Positions 1 to 9,050 of a stretch of DNA of 64,000 nt are shown one piece after another. The stretch is taken from positions 1,116,001 to 1,180,000 of the forward strand of contig NZ_CP030082.1 in assembly GCF_006874645.1 (NCBI RefSeq). The letters run 5' to 3'. Position numbers and translations under genes: made by a program. The notes below the pieces were generated by a model. The model did no database searches, had not been told where the DNA came from, and saw only the letters and a program-made list of their open reading frames with translations. The stretch's first letter is position 1. Each line of letters opens with the position of its first letter. This DNA comes from Bdellovibrio sp. ZAP7. GTDB taxonomy: Bacteria; Bdellovibrionota; Bdellovibrionia; Bdellovibrionales; Bdellovibrionaceae.

Positions 1-597
1 CACCAACCCCATGACAATTGTGATGGAGAAGTGCTTGGTGTTTTCGGAGTAGGTGATAAGGTTCGAGAAAATGCCAAGGCAGCCATTCAGAAGATACATC
101 AGGCTGGATGTAGAACTATTGTCATGCTGAGCGGAGACAACAACCGAACTGTCGAAACAATATCAAAACAAGTGGGAATTGATCAGGTATTTGGTGAGTT
201 ACTTCCTGAAGGCAAAGTTGAAAAGGTGAAGGAGCTTGTTAGCAAGTACCAATATGTAGGGATGGTAGGGGATGGTATCAATGATGCTCCAGCGTTGGCT
301 CAGGCCTCCATTGGAATTGCAATGGGCGCCATCGGTACAGATGCAGCAATTGAGACGGCTGATGTGGCATTAATGAAAGATGACCTTGAACAGCTCTCAA
401 TCGCCATTTCTCAGGGGAAAAGAACCCTGGGCATCATACGATTTAATATTGTGTTTGCGCTTGCATTGAAGGCGGTATTTCTGATCTTAGCCCTGCTTGG
501 GTATTCAAGTATGTGGATGGCGATTGCTGCTGATACCGGAGCAACTCTAGTAGTGATTTTGAATGCGCTAAGGCTTTTGAAAATTAGTTCACAATAG
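1..597 (+). CDS. Zn/Cd/Pb-type P1B-ATPase, C-terminal fragment (5' end outside window)
   Basis: The frame is open to the left edge, so this is the C-terminal third of a longer gene. It covers part of the ATP-binding and phosphorylation domains (SGDN, then the hinge motif [10 protein letters not shown]) and the last two membrane helices. The final helices have a lysine in NIVFALALK and an aspartate in ADTGATLVV. These match the conserved Lys and Asp of the ZntA/CadA (P1B-2) group that exports Zn2+, Cd2+ and Pb2+ from the cytoplasm. The copper-type YN and MxxSS motifs are absent. It is the first metal gene of a long resistance region. The stop is followed closely by the lipoprotein gene at 615, suggesting cotranscription. 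Confidence 0.9.
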   Translation, partial: HQPHDNCDGEVLGVFGVGDKVRENAKAAIQKIHQAGCRTIVMLSGDNNRTVETISKQVGIDQVFGELLPEGKVEKVKELVSKYQYVGMVGDGINDAPALAQASIGIAMGAIGTDAAIETADVALMKDDLEQLSIAISQGKRTLGIIRFNIVFALALKAVFLILALLGYSSMWMAIAADTGATLVVILNALRLLKISSQ

Positions 598-614
598 AAG
601 ATTGGAGAGAATTT

Positions 615-1004
615 ATGAAAAATAGAGTTGGATTTTTTTTAGTTATTTCGACATTTATGGTTGGTTGCGCTGGATCGGTTGTGAAGTATGATTCTGAGTC
701 TGCCAAAAGTGGATTTATTAAGGTAGCCTTGGGCTCGAAGGAGAACGTGCACGTGAGTGATAAGATTTTCCTGCTCGAGCGTAAATGCATTGAAACTCCT
801 AAAGTACCAATTTGTAAGTTTGATCCCATTGGAACACTCACGGTTAAAGAAGTTAAAGAAAGCTATTCTGTTGTAGAGCCGGATAAAGACATTATTTTCA
901 AGGAAGGTTATTACTTTAAGTTTGCAATGCATTGTGAAGATAATGCGGAAAAATGTAAGGCTGAAGGAGTAGAGGAATCTAAGTTTCAAAAGAGTGGGAG
1001 ATAA
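615..1004 (+). CDS. Small lipoprotein of unknown function
   Basis: The 129-residue product begins with a type II signal peptide and a lipobox ending in MVGC, so it should be anchored to a membrane by Cys18. The rest is a small soluble domain with several cysteines, including CIETPKVPIC and CEDNAEKC spacings that could form disulfides or bind metal. I do not recognise the family. A ribosome binding site (GGAGAG) precedes the ATG. It lies 17 bases after the P-ATPase stop, so a role linked to that metal exporter is plausible but is only inferred from position. Confidence 0.75.
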   Translation: MKNRVGFFLVISTFMVGCAGSVVKYDSESAKSGFIKVALGSKENVHVSDKIFLLERKCIETPKVPICKFDPIGTLTVKEVKESYSVVEPDKDIIFKEGYYFKFAMHCEDNAEKCKAEGVEESKFQKSGR

Positions 1005-1009
1005 AATTT

Positions 1010-1108
1010 ATGAAAGATCAGTCTTCTTACCTGAAGATTGATCTAGCAGTAGGCAACTTTCCAAAGGGCCGGATATTGATGAAGTTCGTCGAATCCTTGT
1101 TGGGGTAA
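1010..1108 (+). CDS. Possible 32-residue peptide or gene remnant
   Basis: A short ATG-initiated frame of 32 residues starts six bases after the lipoprotein stop. It has no signal peptide and no motif I recognise. It could be a remnant of a longer gene or chance. The only support is its position within the transcription unit and before the terminator-like hairpin at 1127. Confidence 0.2.
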   Translation: MKDQSSYLKIDLAVGNFPKGRILMKFVESLLG

Positions 1109-1126
1109 ATAGATTATAGGAAATTG

Positions 1127-1160
1127 TGCGAGTGAAGATCCATCTGATATTTCACTCGCA
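1127..1160. terminator. Hairpin between convergent genes
   Basis: A perfect 10-bp stem (TGCGAGTGAA with TTCACTCGCA) encloses a 14-base loop. It sits between the plus-strand lipoprotein unit and the end of the minus-strand cupredoxin gene. It is well placed to end transcription from both sides, although neither flank carries a strong T-run. Confidence 0.55.
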
Positions 1161-1166
1161 TAAGTC

Positions 1167-1511
1167 TTATTTTACTTGCAGCTTTCCATTTAGCATATTC
1201 ATTCCACATGAATATGCGAGATCACCTTTCTCAAGTTTCCCCAAATCAAAAGTCACAGTCTTATTTAGTGGAAGATCCTTCTTCGTTTTCTTTGATGGTA
1301 TCTGTAATTCAGTGGCGCAAGTCGCTTCGGTTTTTCTGGTTACTTTGAGGATCACCGGGGTTCCTGCTTTAACGTCAACTTGACTTGGCTCAAATCCATT
1401 TTCAGTGACTGAGATTTCGATGACTTGGGGAAGGGGGCTTTCATGTCCCGCTTTTGCAAAAAGACTTGGTGCCGACAAAATGACAGCTGTTAGAAGCAAT
1501 AGTTTCTTCAT
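1167..1511 (-). CDS. Periplasmic cupredoxin-like copper protein
   Basis: The product is 114 residues with a cleavable signal peptide ending near LFAKA. The mature domain has the cupredoxin fold pattern. A cysteine in ATCATELQIPS and the C-terminal SCGMNML segment correspond to the usual copper ligands of small cupredoxins that accompany copper efflux genes. It likely binds copper in the periplasm, either as a buffer or to pass it to the CusA pump. Its start overlaps the cusA stop by four bases, so it is the last gene of the minus-strand cus operon. The exact ligand set and metal preference are inferred, not seen. Confidence 0.8.
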   Translation of the reverse strand: MKKLLLLTAVILSAPSLFAKAGHESPLPQVIEISVTENGFEPSQVDVKAGTPVILKVTRKTEATCATELQIPSKKTKKDLPLNKTVTFDLGKLEKGDLAYSCGMNMLNGKLQVK

Positions 1512-4500
1512 ACTTTTTCTCCTATTAAATTAGATTTTAATTTAAAACGTTCGTTGTACTTCCACATATAATAAATGACAGGATAAATCAGAAGCTCCAA
1601 TACGAACGAAGTCAAGAGGCCTCCGATCATAGGTGCTGCGATCCGTTTCATTACGTCAGCTCCGGCTCCTACCGACCACATGATAGGGATAAGCCCCATG
1701 AAAAGAGCTGCTACAGTCATTAATTTGGGGCGCACCCTATGAACAGCACCTTCGATGATCGCATTTTTTAAATCCTCAGTGTTATTCATTTGTCCTTTAC
1801 GAATTCGATCTTCATAGGCAAGGTCCAAATACATCAGCATGAAGACGCCTGTTTCGGCATCAAGACCCATAAGGGCAATCATTCCGACCCAAGCTGCGAT
1901 AGACATATTGTATCCTAGTGCAATAAGAAGCCAGACAGCTCCGACAAGAGAAAATGGAATGGCCAGAAGGACAATGCCTGTTTTGGGCCACGACTTAGTG
2001 TTCAAATGAAGAAGAAAGATGATTAGAAGTAGAGTTAGAGGAATAACAACCTTAAGTCGTTCTTTCACCCTCTCCATATTTTCAAACTGTCCACTCCACG
2101 AGATCAAATAGCCTTCAGGAACATTGAGTTTTTGTGAAAGAACTTTTTTCGCACCTTCAACATAAGAACCGATATCGACTTTATTAGGATCAATATCGAT
2201 ATATACATAACCAACAAGTTGAGCGTTTTCATCTCGAATCATCGAGGCGCCTTCCTTATAGTGAACCTTCGCGATTTGAGAAAGAGGGATTTGTGCGCCC
2301 GTTGGTGATGATATCAAAACTCTTTTTATGGTTTCAAGATCTTGTCGGAAAGCGGGAGCAAAGCGAACTTGTATTGGATAACGTTCGCGGGATGAAAGCG
2401 TTTGCGAAACATTCTCGCCACCGATGGCTGCCATGGCCTGATCTTGGGCATCTTTTAGTGAAAGGCCGTACTGTTGAAGTGAATCTCGATTAAAATCAAT
2501 ATCGAGGAAATAGCCACTGGCGATTCTTTCTGCAACGACGGTGCGGGTGCCGTCAAGTGGCTTCAAAAGGCGCTCAACATCTTGACCTATTTTTTGAATT
2601 TCATTTAAATCTTTGCCAAAGATTTTTACGCCGATCGCACTACGAATACCTGTTGAAAGCATGTCGATTCTATTTTTAATAGGCATTGTCCAGATATTAG
2701 GCATTCCAATAAAAGCAAGCTTCTCATTCATTTCTTCGACAAGCTTTTCTTCACTGATAGTCTCAGGCCAAACTCTCTCAAAAGGAGATTTTAAGATGTT
2801 CGGCAAGAAAGAGTACCAGCGATCTATTTTTCTCCATTCTGATTTTGGCTTTAGAACAATAGTTGTCTCCACCATACTGATCGGTGCCGTATCTGTCGAG
2901 GTTTCTGCTCTTCCAGCTTTTCCAAAAACGGTATCTACTTCAGGAAAAGATTTTAAAATCTGATCCTGTACCGTTAGAACTTTTTGGGCTTCGCCGACAG
3001 AAAGGCCAGGTAAAGCCGTTGGCATATAAAGAAGGCTTCCCTCATGAAGGGTGGGCATGAACTCAGAGCCAAGCATTGCAAAACCCGGAATAATCGACAG
3101 GACTCCAACAAAGGCCAGCGTGAGCGTTGTTTTTTTATGCTCAAGGACCCAACGAATTGCGGGTTCATACCACGCAAAAAGTCGGCGAGTAATCGGGTGT
3201 TTGTGCTCTGAATAGTAAGTACCAACGAGCGTGGCATTGCCAAGTTTATTTAACCATGGATTTGGTCCATGAAATTTGTCGGCTCGAGCAAACATCATTC
3301 GCATGGCTGGATCAAGAGTGATTGCCAATAGAGCGGCAATGGCCATCGCGAAGTTTTTGGAAAGCGCCAAGGGTCGGAACAAGCGACCTTCCTGATCCAC
3401 GAGAGTAAAGATGGGTATAAATGCGACTGCGATCACCAAAAGAGAGAAAAAAACAGAAGGTCCCACTTCCTTTAAGGCTTCAAGACGCACACTAAAGAAG
3501 TCCTCTTTTCTTCCGTTCTCATCCCAATGTTGAATTTTGCGGTAAGCATTTTCAACTTCAACAATGGCACCGTCGACAAGAACGCCAATGGAAATTGCGA
3601 TCCCCGCCAAGGACATAATGTTCGAGCTTTGCCCAATAAGATAAAGGGGAATGAAAGCTAATAGGACGGAAACGGGAATAGTAATGATAGGGACGAGAGC
3701 AGAAGGAATGTGCCAAAGAAACAAAAGAATAATAATACTTACGATGACAAGCTCTTCGACCAGAGTAGAACGCAAGGTTTCCATCGCTCGTTCAATGAGA
3801 TCAGAGCGATCATAGGTTGAAATGATCTTTACACCTTCTGGTAGCGTTTTTTGGATCTCGGAAATTTTATTTTTAACTTTTTGAATAACAGCAGGAGCAT
3901 CTTCCCCCTGGCGCATGACGATGATGCCTCCTACAGCATCACCAAGGCCGTTATAGTCAGTGATTCCACGACGCATTTCAGGTCCTACAGAGACAGTCGC
4001 TACTTGTTTGACTAATACCGGAGCCCTGCTTTTGGAATTAAAAGAGACAACAGCTTTTTCAAGGTCCGTCGTTTTCTCAACAAGACCGCGACTTCGAATC
4101 ATTGCCTCTGTGCCGGAGTATTCTATGGTTCTTGCGCCACTTTCCTGATTGGCATTTTTTACGGCATCCATGACTTGAGAGAACGTCACTTGGTAAAGAT
4201 CAAGCTTTCTTGGATCAACTTTCACCTGGTATTGTTTCACAAATCCACCGACAGAAGCGACTTCGGCGACACCGGGAACAGATTGAAGCTGAAAGCGTAG
4301 GTTCCAGTCTTGAAGGCTGCGAAGCTCTGCTGAATTCATTTTTCCGGATTGATCTTGAAGGACATACTGATAGACCCAGCCTACGCTTGTAGCATCAGGT
4401 CCAAGCTCTGTTTTAACTCCGGCAGGAAGTTGTGAAGTGATGCGATTAAGACTTTCCAGGACGCGGCTGCGAGCCCAATACAGATCCGTTCCATCTTCAA

Positions 4501-4792
4501 AGATCACATAGACATAGGAATATCCATAGTCGGAAAAGCCACGAACGGATTTAATTTTAGGTGCCCCTAAAAGTGAAGAAACAATCGGGTAGGTTACTTG
4601 GTTTTCAACGACGTCGGGAGAGCGATCCCATTTGGAGTAGATGATTACTTGTGTATCTGAAAGATCGGGAATGGCGTCCAGAGGAATTCGTTTCAGAGAA
4701 TAAAAGCCAATTACCAATAAGACTGCTGTAACTGAAAGAACTAGGAAACGATTATGCGCCGAAAACGATATGATTCTTTTTATCATATTCAA
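1508..4792 (-). CDS. cusA: CusA-type Cu/Ag RND efflux pump
   Basis: This 1,094-residue protein is a full-length HME-RND inner-membrane pump that uses the proton gradient to expel metal through a tripartite complex. The three methionines that line the Cu/Ag pathway in E. coli CusA all have counterparts here, in LLYMPT, PISMVETT and NRIDMLSTG. The fourth membrane helix carries the acidic proton-relay pattern GVLVDGAIVEVEN. This supports monovalent copper or silver as substrate rather than zinc or cobalt. Its start overlaps the adaptor gene stop by four bases (ATGA-type), and it is followed by the cupredoxin, so the operon order is channel, adaptor, pump, cupredoxin. Confidence 0.95.
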   Translation of the reverse strand: MNMIKRIISFSAHNRFLVLSVTAVLLVIGFYSLKRIPLDAIPDLSDTQVIIYSKWDRSPDVVENQVTYPIVSSLLGAPKIKSVRGFSDYGYSYVYVIFEDGTDLYWARSRVLESLNRITSQLPAGVKTELGPDATSVGWVYQYVLQDQSGKMNSAELRSLQDWNLRFQLQSVPGVAEVASVGGFVKQYQVKVDPRKLDLYQVTFSQVMDAVKNANQESGARTIEYSGTEAMIRSRGLVEKTTDLEKAVVSFNSKSRAPVLVKQVATVSVGPEMRRGITDYNGLGDAVGGIIVMRQGEDAPAVIQKVKNKISEIQKTLPEGVKIISTYDRSDLIERAMETLRSTLVEELVIVSIIILLFLWHIPSALVPIITIPVSVLLAFIPLYLIGQSSNIMSLAGIAISIGVLVDGAIVEVENAYRKIQHWDENGRKEDFFSVRLEALKEVGPSVFFSLLVIAVAFIPIFTLVDQEGRLFRPLALSKNFAMAIAALLAITLDPAMRMMFARADKFHGPNPWLNKLGNATLVGTYYSEHKHPITRRLFAWYEPAIRWVLEHKKTTLTLAFVGVLSIIPGFAMLGSEFMPTLHEGSLLYMPTALPGLSVGEAQKVLTVQDQILKSFPEVDTVFGKAGRAETSTDTAPISMVETTIVLKPKSEWRKIDRWYSFLPNILKSPFERVWPETISEEKLVEEMNEKLAFIGMPNIWTMPIKNRIDMLSTGIRSAIGVKIFGKDLNEIQKIGQDVERLLKPLDGTRTVVAERIASGYFLDIDFNRDSLQQYGLSLKDAQDQAMAAIGGENVSQTLSSRERYPIQVRFAPAFRQDLETIKRVLISSPTGAQIPLSQIAKVHYKEGASMIRDENAQLVGYVYIDIDPNKVDIGSYVEGAKKVLSQKLNVPEGYLISWSGQFENMERVKERLKVVIPLTLLLIIFLLHLNTKSWPKTGIVLLAIPFSLVGAVWLLIALGYNMSIAAWVGMIALMGLDAETGVFMLMYLDLAYEDRIRKGQMNNTEDLKNAIIEGAVHRVRPKLMTVAALFMGLIPIMWSVGAGADVMKRIAAPMIGGLLTSFVLELLIYPVIYYMWKYNERFKLKSNLIGEKV

Positions 4793-5724
4793 CCCTCACC
4801 CGGCATACACATGGCCATCGGGACATCCCAGTGTTGTCCCTTTGGGCAAGCTGGCTTAGAGGGCGCGCTTTCGGGTCCCCCTTTAGGCATTGATACGCCT
4901 CTGATCTTGCTTTCAGAATCAATCAAGAAATTCGGTCCGCTGGAGATTAAATCTCCCTCTTGAAGGCCATCGACTATTTCGTAGTAATTTTGAGTGTGAA
5001 CTCCGAGTTTTACACTTTTGGCTGAAAGAACATTGTCTGATGAAAATAAGTAAATCAAATCCTCGGTTCCGGTATGGAGAACAGCATCCTCTGGAATCGC
5101 AATTTTGTTTTTTAAAGGTATATCAATAGAACCTTCAAATGTCATTTCACTGGGCATTGGTTTGGTATTCTTAAGCTGTCCCACAACCCGAACTGTTCTG
5201 CTTGTCGGGTCAACAATGTTATCGATACCTGTTATAATACCTTCGAAACTTTCATCAGGCAGAGCGGGGGACTTTCCCGTAAACTTGATCCCGGTTTTTA
5301 AAAGACTGAGATCCTGTTCATAAACCTGAAAAGAAATACTGTGAGATGAGTTGAAGCGTCCCGCCACTGGAATCTTAATTTCAAGATTCATTTTTTCAAC
5401 TTTGTGTTTTGATACGCCAACCAGAGACAACAGATTTGCAGGAGAAACAACGCTGCCACGGTTTTTTGTGGCATCAGATTGAGCTGTTTGAGTTTCGGCG
5501 GCTTGGGCTTCTACCTTGACCAAGTCCATATGGCAGATGGGGCATTTTCCCGGGGTGTCCATGTGAATAAATGGATGCATCGGACAAGTGTAGTAAGACG
5601 TCCCTTCCGCAAGAGTAATTTTTCCTTTTGAGTCTGTAGATTTAGAGGATAAATATTTTTTGCCCAGCCAAAGCCCGACCACTGCGAAGATTGTTATAAC
5701 TGTCAAAAGTTGTTTTTTACTCAT
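4789..5724 (-). CDS. CusB-like periplasmic adaptor, short form without hairpin domain
   Basis: The start chosen is the ATG at 5724, which has a GGAG site; the open frame extends upstream into the channel gene. The 311-residue product has an N-terminal membrane anchor, then a heavy-metal-binding domain with TCPMHP and CPICHMD. The beta-barrel and membrane-proximal regions follow (FQVYEQDLSLLKTG to VDPTSRTVRVVG). The lipoyl domain and alpha-helical hairpin that normally sit between these, about 100 residues, are missing. The C-terminus ends in a Cys- and Met-rich tail, CPKGQHWDVPMAMCMP. The role is adaptor between CusA and the outer-membrane channel, but how it would reach the channel without a hairpin is unclear. 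Confidence 0.85.
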   Translation of the reverse strand: MSKKQLLTVITIFAVVGLWLGKKYLSSKSTDSKGKITLAEGTSYYTCPMHPFIHMDTPGKCPICHMDLVKVEAQAAETQTAQSDATKNRGSVVSPANLLSLVGVSKHKVEKMNLEIKIPVAGRFNSSHSISFQVYEQDLSLLKTGIKFTGKSPALPDESFEGIITGIDNIVDPTSRTVRVVGQLKNTKPMPSEMTFEGSIDIPLKNKIAIPEDAVLHTGTEDLIYLFSSDNVLSAKSVKLGVHTQNYYEIVDGLQEGDLISSGPNFLIDSESKIRGVSMPKGGPESAPSKPACPKGQHWDVPMAMCMPGEG

Positions 5725-6928
5725 TTGAATCTCCAGTGGATTTCCATCTCTCAAGTTCGGAAATACTTTTTTCATAGGCAAGGCGAAGATCCAGAGCTTT
5801 TAGTTCTAAGTCGCTCAGAGCTTCCATCGTTTCTCGATGGTCCTGAAGGGATTCCATATCTCTAGGAACAATGTTCTGCACGATCTGCATTCTTCGATGC
5901 GCTTTTGGAATAAGTTTTTCTTCGATTGTTGTAAGTTGGTTTTTAAGGGATCGCGCGCGAGTCCAACTTGTGGTCTTCGACAAATTAATTTCCAGCTGTG
6001 CTTTTTTGAGTCTTAATTCAGATTCTAGTCTTTCAGAGGAACTCTTTTTCTCTTCAGATGATGAATCCCATGGGAATAAAAAAGGAAGAGTCATGCCAAC
6101 CATAATTTCAGAGTATTGGGGCATCATTTGAGTTGCGCCCATTTCTTTGTAGGTAAAGGTAAAATCGGGGAACCAAGATTGCTTTGCTGCTGATTCGCGA
6201 GCTATAAAGCTTTGGAGTTCAAGCTGACTGGCTTGGAGTTGCGGAGGATCGCTTTTAAAGTCTGTATCTGTAGGAAGGGGAGAAAGAGTGGGCTCTTCTG
6301 GATCAGGGATCTTTGTCGCCGAGGGAAGATTCATCAATAAGGAAATCTTAAGTCGGCCTTCTTCGAGGACTTGGTTGGCAACTTCCAAATCATTGTCCAA
6401 GAGATCTAGGTCAGACTCTGTTTTTATATAGTGAAGCTTCATTGTGCTATCCGAACGAATTCCTGCCCGTGCTAGCTGCAAGTGCTTAGACAAAATATCT
6501 TTTTTTTGGCGGAGGATTCGGATTTTTTCGAACGCCGCCCAGTACTCATAGAAGGCCTGTTTGGCTTCGCTGAGTATGTCATTTTGTCTCGCAGAAACAT
6601 TAGCCTTTTGTGCTTGTGCTTCTAGATTTCTTGAAGATTTATTTTTTACAATTTTTCCCGGGAAGGGAACAGTTTGGGAAATTTCAAATCCTTGAGCCGC
6701 GCTGCCTTCTTTTTCTGTCAATTTAGAAAAACTCACCATGGGAGGAGGAATATTGACAGCAGAGCTACCAGCTTCAGCAGCGTTCAACTTAGCCTGTTCC
6801 ATTTTGAGATCGAGATTTTGGGCCTGGACGCTTTTGAGAAATTCTTGCAGGCGTAGACCATCGGCAGCAAAAGATGCATGGCCGAAAAGGACTAAGATTA
6901 TGCTAATAATGCCTGTTAGTAGTCTCAT
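5717..6928 (-). CDS. TolC-family outer-membrane channel of the cus operon
   Basis: This is an outer-membrane efflux protein of about 400 residues, with a signal peptide ending in GHASFA and two long helical repeats typical of the OEP/TolC family. I place the start at the ATG at 6928, which gives a compact signal peptide. The frame also opens with a TTG at 6964, and neither has a convincing ribosome binding site. It overlaps the adaptor start by eight bases, so translation is coupled. Together with the adaptor and CusA it should form the copper or silver export complex across both membranes. Confidence 0.85.
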   Translation of the reverse strand: MRLLTGIISIILVLFGHASFAADGLRLQEFLKSVQAQNLDLKMEQAKLNAAEAGSSAVNIPPPMVSFSKLTEKEGSAAQGFEISQTVPFPGKIVKNKSSRNLEAQAQKANVSARQNDILSEAKQAFYEYWAAFEKIRILRQKKDILSKHLQLARAGIRSDSTMKLHYIKTESDLDLLDNDLEVANQVLEEGRLKISLLMNLPSATKIPDPEEPTLSPLPTDTDFKSDPPQLQASQLELQSFIARESAAKQSWFPDFTFTYKEMGATQMMPQYSEIMVGMTLPFLFPWDSSSEEKKSSSERLESELRLKKAQLEINLSKTTSWTRARSLKNQLTTIEEKLIPKAHRRMQIVQNIVPRDMESLQDHRETMEALSDLELKALDLRLAYEKSISELERWKSTGDSNE

Positions 6929-7401
6929 ACTTAGTAATAGAAACCGGAAGCCACATTGTGACAAGGTTTTTAATAAATATTATTTTGTTAAAGCGGCCAC
7001 TGATGCGGGGATGTGATGGGAATGTTCATGGTCATATGCTTCCTCCGTTTCAGCTTGAAATGAAAAATTACAGTTACAAAATGTATGCTGAAATGATGGC
7101 TGGACGTTAGGATCTTTGAACAAAAAGGATCCGCTCAATCTCAGATTTACTAGAGATTCTAGTTGTCGAAGCTTAAAGTTTAAGGAAAAAAATGGATATC
7201 CAAGACGACTAATAAGCAATAATTGTCCGCCCCTTGATCAAAGCATTCCCATCCATACGCGGAGGAACGGTCAGGAAAGGAACTGACTTCAAAAGGACCG
7301 TCCTTCGTTCGCGTTTTGATGTCTCCCTGAATTACTCGCTTCGTATTTATGATGTTGGTAAACAGCAGGCGCTACGAACAAACTTTCTCACCAAAGAGCA
7401 T
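6929..7401. other. Intergenic region upstream of the cus operon
   Basis: This stretch separates the cus operon from the end of the second RND cluster. It must hold the cus promoter, but I see no CsoR- or CueR-type operator in it. A 79-codon minus-strand frame (6980-7219, TTG start) encodes a histidine-rich end, AYDHEHSHH. It has no signal peptide and a poor start, so I do not call it a gene. There is an imperfect inverted repeat, AGGAACGGTC with GACCGTCCT, near 7262-7304. Confidence 0.4.
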
Positions 7402-8625
7402 TTAATTGAGATTATCAATTTTCACTCTCGTTATCTCCAGGTCTTTCAAAAGGTCGTATTTTCTTTTTTGTGAAGAGAACCAGCGGTCTGTTGCTCCTAC
7501 CAGATCCGGTGAATTCTTAATTCCGCGTTTGTACTCGCCAACAGTCATCTCAAAGTACTTTCTAGAGGATTCTAGCTTTCGTTCATTTATATCGTAAAGA
7601 TCTCTTAACTCCTTCATCTTCTCTGAAAGAGAATTAAATAGACTTTGAGAGTCCAGATGAGTCTGGTTTGAACGTGCTTTTGATGAGGATATGCCTGAGT
7701 TCGCAGACCGAGATCTGTAGACGGTATCAAATCCAGAAAATAGAGGTATTATAACCTGCAGGGCGTATTTTGTCTCATTGAAGTCCATAGGAGTATTCTC
7801 TGAAGGTGTGATCCTGCCAAAGCTATAGACAAAGTCTACGGATGGCAAAAAATCTGCCTTGATGCTTTTCTTGTCAAGTTCAGCCAGCCTTGCTTGCATA
7901 GTCGCTTTTTGGTTTGCTAGGTTTTGTTCAGGGGTGAAAGGATTCAGTTCGGTCAGTTTGCGAATATCAGTGAATGCTAGTTTGCTAAGGTCACTGTCAG
8001 AGACATCAGCTCCAAACAATTGAACAAGCTTAAGATGAGACTCTTTATGAAGTTGATCAATCTGTCTTTGCTGAATACGAATTTCATCCTCTCTTAAATC
8101 GAACTCAAGATTATCGACAGCACTTGTTAGGCCAGCAGTCACTTTTTTTCCAGCCCATGACTTTTGAGACTTAGTTACCTTTTCTTCTTCAACAAGAATT
8201 TCTTGTAATTTGTGGAGATAAATCATTTCACTGGTAACTTCGATAAGCTGTTGTCTCAATTCACGCCTGGTCGTTTCATATTCAATGCCCGAAAGCTGAA
8301 CTTCGATTTTTCTTTGCTCCGAGATTGAGACATTTTTAAAGCCATTGAATAGATTTAGGCGGCCATCAAGATATCCAAAATAGCCTTTGTCTCTCTCTCC
8401 CGGATCCTCAACACGATTTTCGCCCCAGCCACCTACGGCATTAAGAGTAGGGTAGTAATTGGAGTATGAAGATTTCAAAATATTTTCTTTTGCCTGGAGA
8501 TCATTTTTTAAAGCTTCAAGAGTTTTATTTTTTTCACTCAACTGTTGCTCAAGATTCGTAATGCCATCCATGGCGGAGGCATTTAAACCTAAAAATAAAC
8601 CGATCAAAAGAAATCCTTTTTTCAT
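7402..8625 (-). CDS. TolC-family channel of the second RND cluster
   Basis: The 407-residue product starts at the ATG at 8625 (GGAG seven bases upstream) and has a signal peptide MKKGFLLIGLFLGLNASA. The rest is the two-repeat, largely helical and coiled-coil pattern of TolC-type channels. It is the last gene of the minus-strand cluster that begins at 13449. It presumably provides the outer-membrane exit for the pump encoded at 9051-12182. It is only distantly similar to the cus channel by eye, so it is not a recent duplicate. Confidence 0.85.
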   Translation of the reverse strand: MKKGFLLIGLFLGLNASAMDGITNLEQQLSEKNKTLEALKNDLQAKENILKSSYSNYYPTLNAVGGWGENRVEDPGERDKGYFGYLDGRLNLFNGFKNVSISEQRKIEVQLSGIEYETTRRELRQQLIEVTSEMIYLHKLQEILVEEEKVTKSQKSWAGKKVTAGLTSAVDNLEFDLREDEIRIQQRQIDQLHKESHLKLVQLFGADVSDSDLSKLAFTDIRKLTELNPFTPEQNLANQKATMQARLAELDKKSIKADFLPSVDFVYSFGRITPSENTPMDFNETKYALQVIIPLFSGFDTVYRSRSANSGISSSKARSNQTHLDSQSLFNSLSEKMKELRDLYDINERKLESSRKYFEMTVGEYKRGIKNSPDLVGATDRWFSSQKRKYDLLKDLEITRVKIDNLN

Positions 8626-8648
8626 AAAATTACTCCGGAATGCCAAGA

Positions 8649-9041
8649 CTATTTTTCTACCTGAAATTTAAAAGAATCCTTTTTCCCATTAGTTTCGGTG
8701 GTGACATTAACCTCGACTCTATAAGCGTTCTTGAAATCAACTTGGGATGTAAAAGCTCCGTCTTTTTGAATAACTTTTAAAGCCTCTGCTTTACCTTTAG
8801 GAGCCTTAGCCGTAGCATTTACCTTTACTTTATCAGAAGGAACGTCTTTTCCTTCATGGGTAATTGGATAAATTTTCACTTCCCCTGCTGAAACCATATA
8901 CTCAAGATTGATTTCTTTTCCAGCAAGTACGGTTCCGCCGTGAGATGCCTTTAGCATTCCAGGAGCTTGATCGTGGCCTTCGTGAGCGAATGCAGGTTGG
9001 ATAAGAAAAACAGCGCTAATTGATAACAATAATTTTCTCAT
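8649..9041 (-). CDS. Small periplasmic metal-binding protein with HEGHD start
   Basis: The 130-residue secreted protein has a signal peptide (ending PAFA) and a mature N-terminus HEGHD, followed by SHGGTVL. The remainder is a beta-rich domain like the N-terminal domain found fused to some CzcB-type adaptors. It lies between the pump gene and the channel gene, where an adaptor would normally be. A role in binding or delivering metal to the pump is inferred. A good ribosome binding site (AGGAG) supports the start. Confidence 0.7.
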   Translation of the reverse strand: MRKLLLSISAVFLIQPAFAHEGHDQAPGMLKASHGGTVLAGKEINLEYMVSAGEVKIYPITHEGKDVPSDKVKVNATAKAPKGKAEALKVIQKDGAFTSQVDFKNAYRVEVNVTTETNGKKDSFKFQVEK

Positions 9042-9050
9042 TTGATTCTC

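Noticed and set aside
6980-7219. A 79-codon minus-strand frame with a histidine-rich end (DHEHSHH)
   Set aside because: TTG start, no signal peptide and no known domain. The histidine end is suggestive but not enough to call a metal protein.
7234-7473. A 79-codon plus-strand frame upstream of the TolC gene end
   Set aside because: It overlaps the real minus-strand gene and lacks any protein features.
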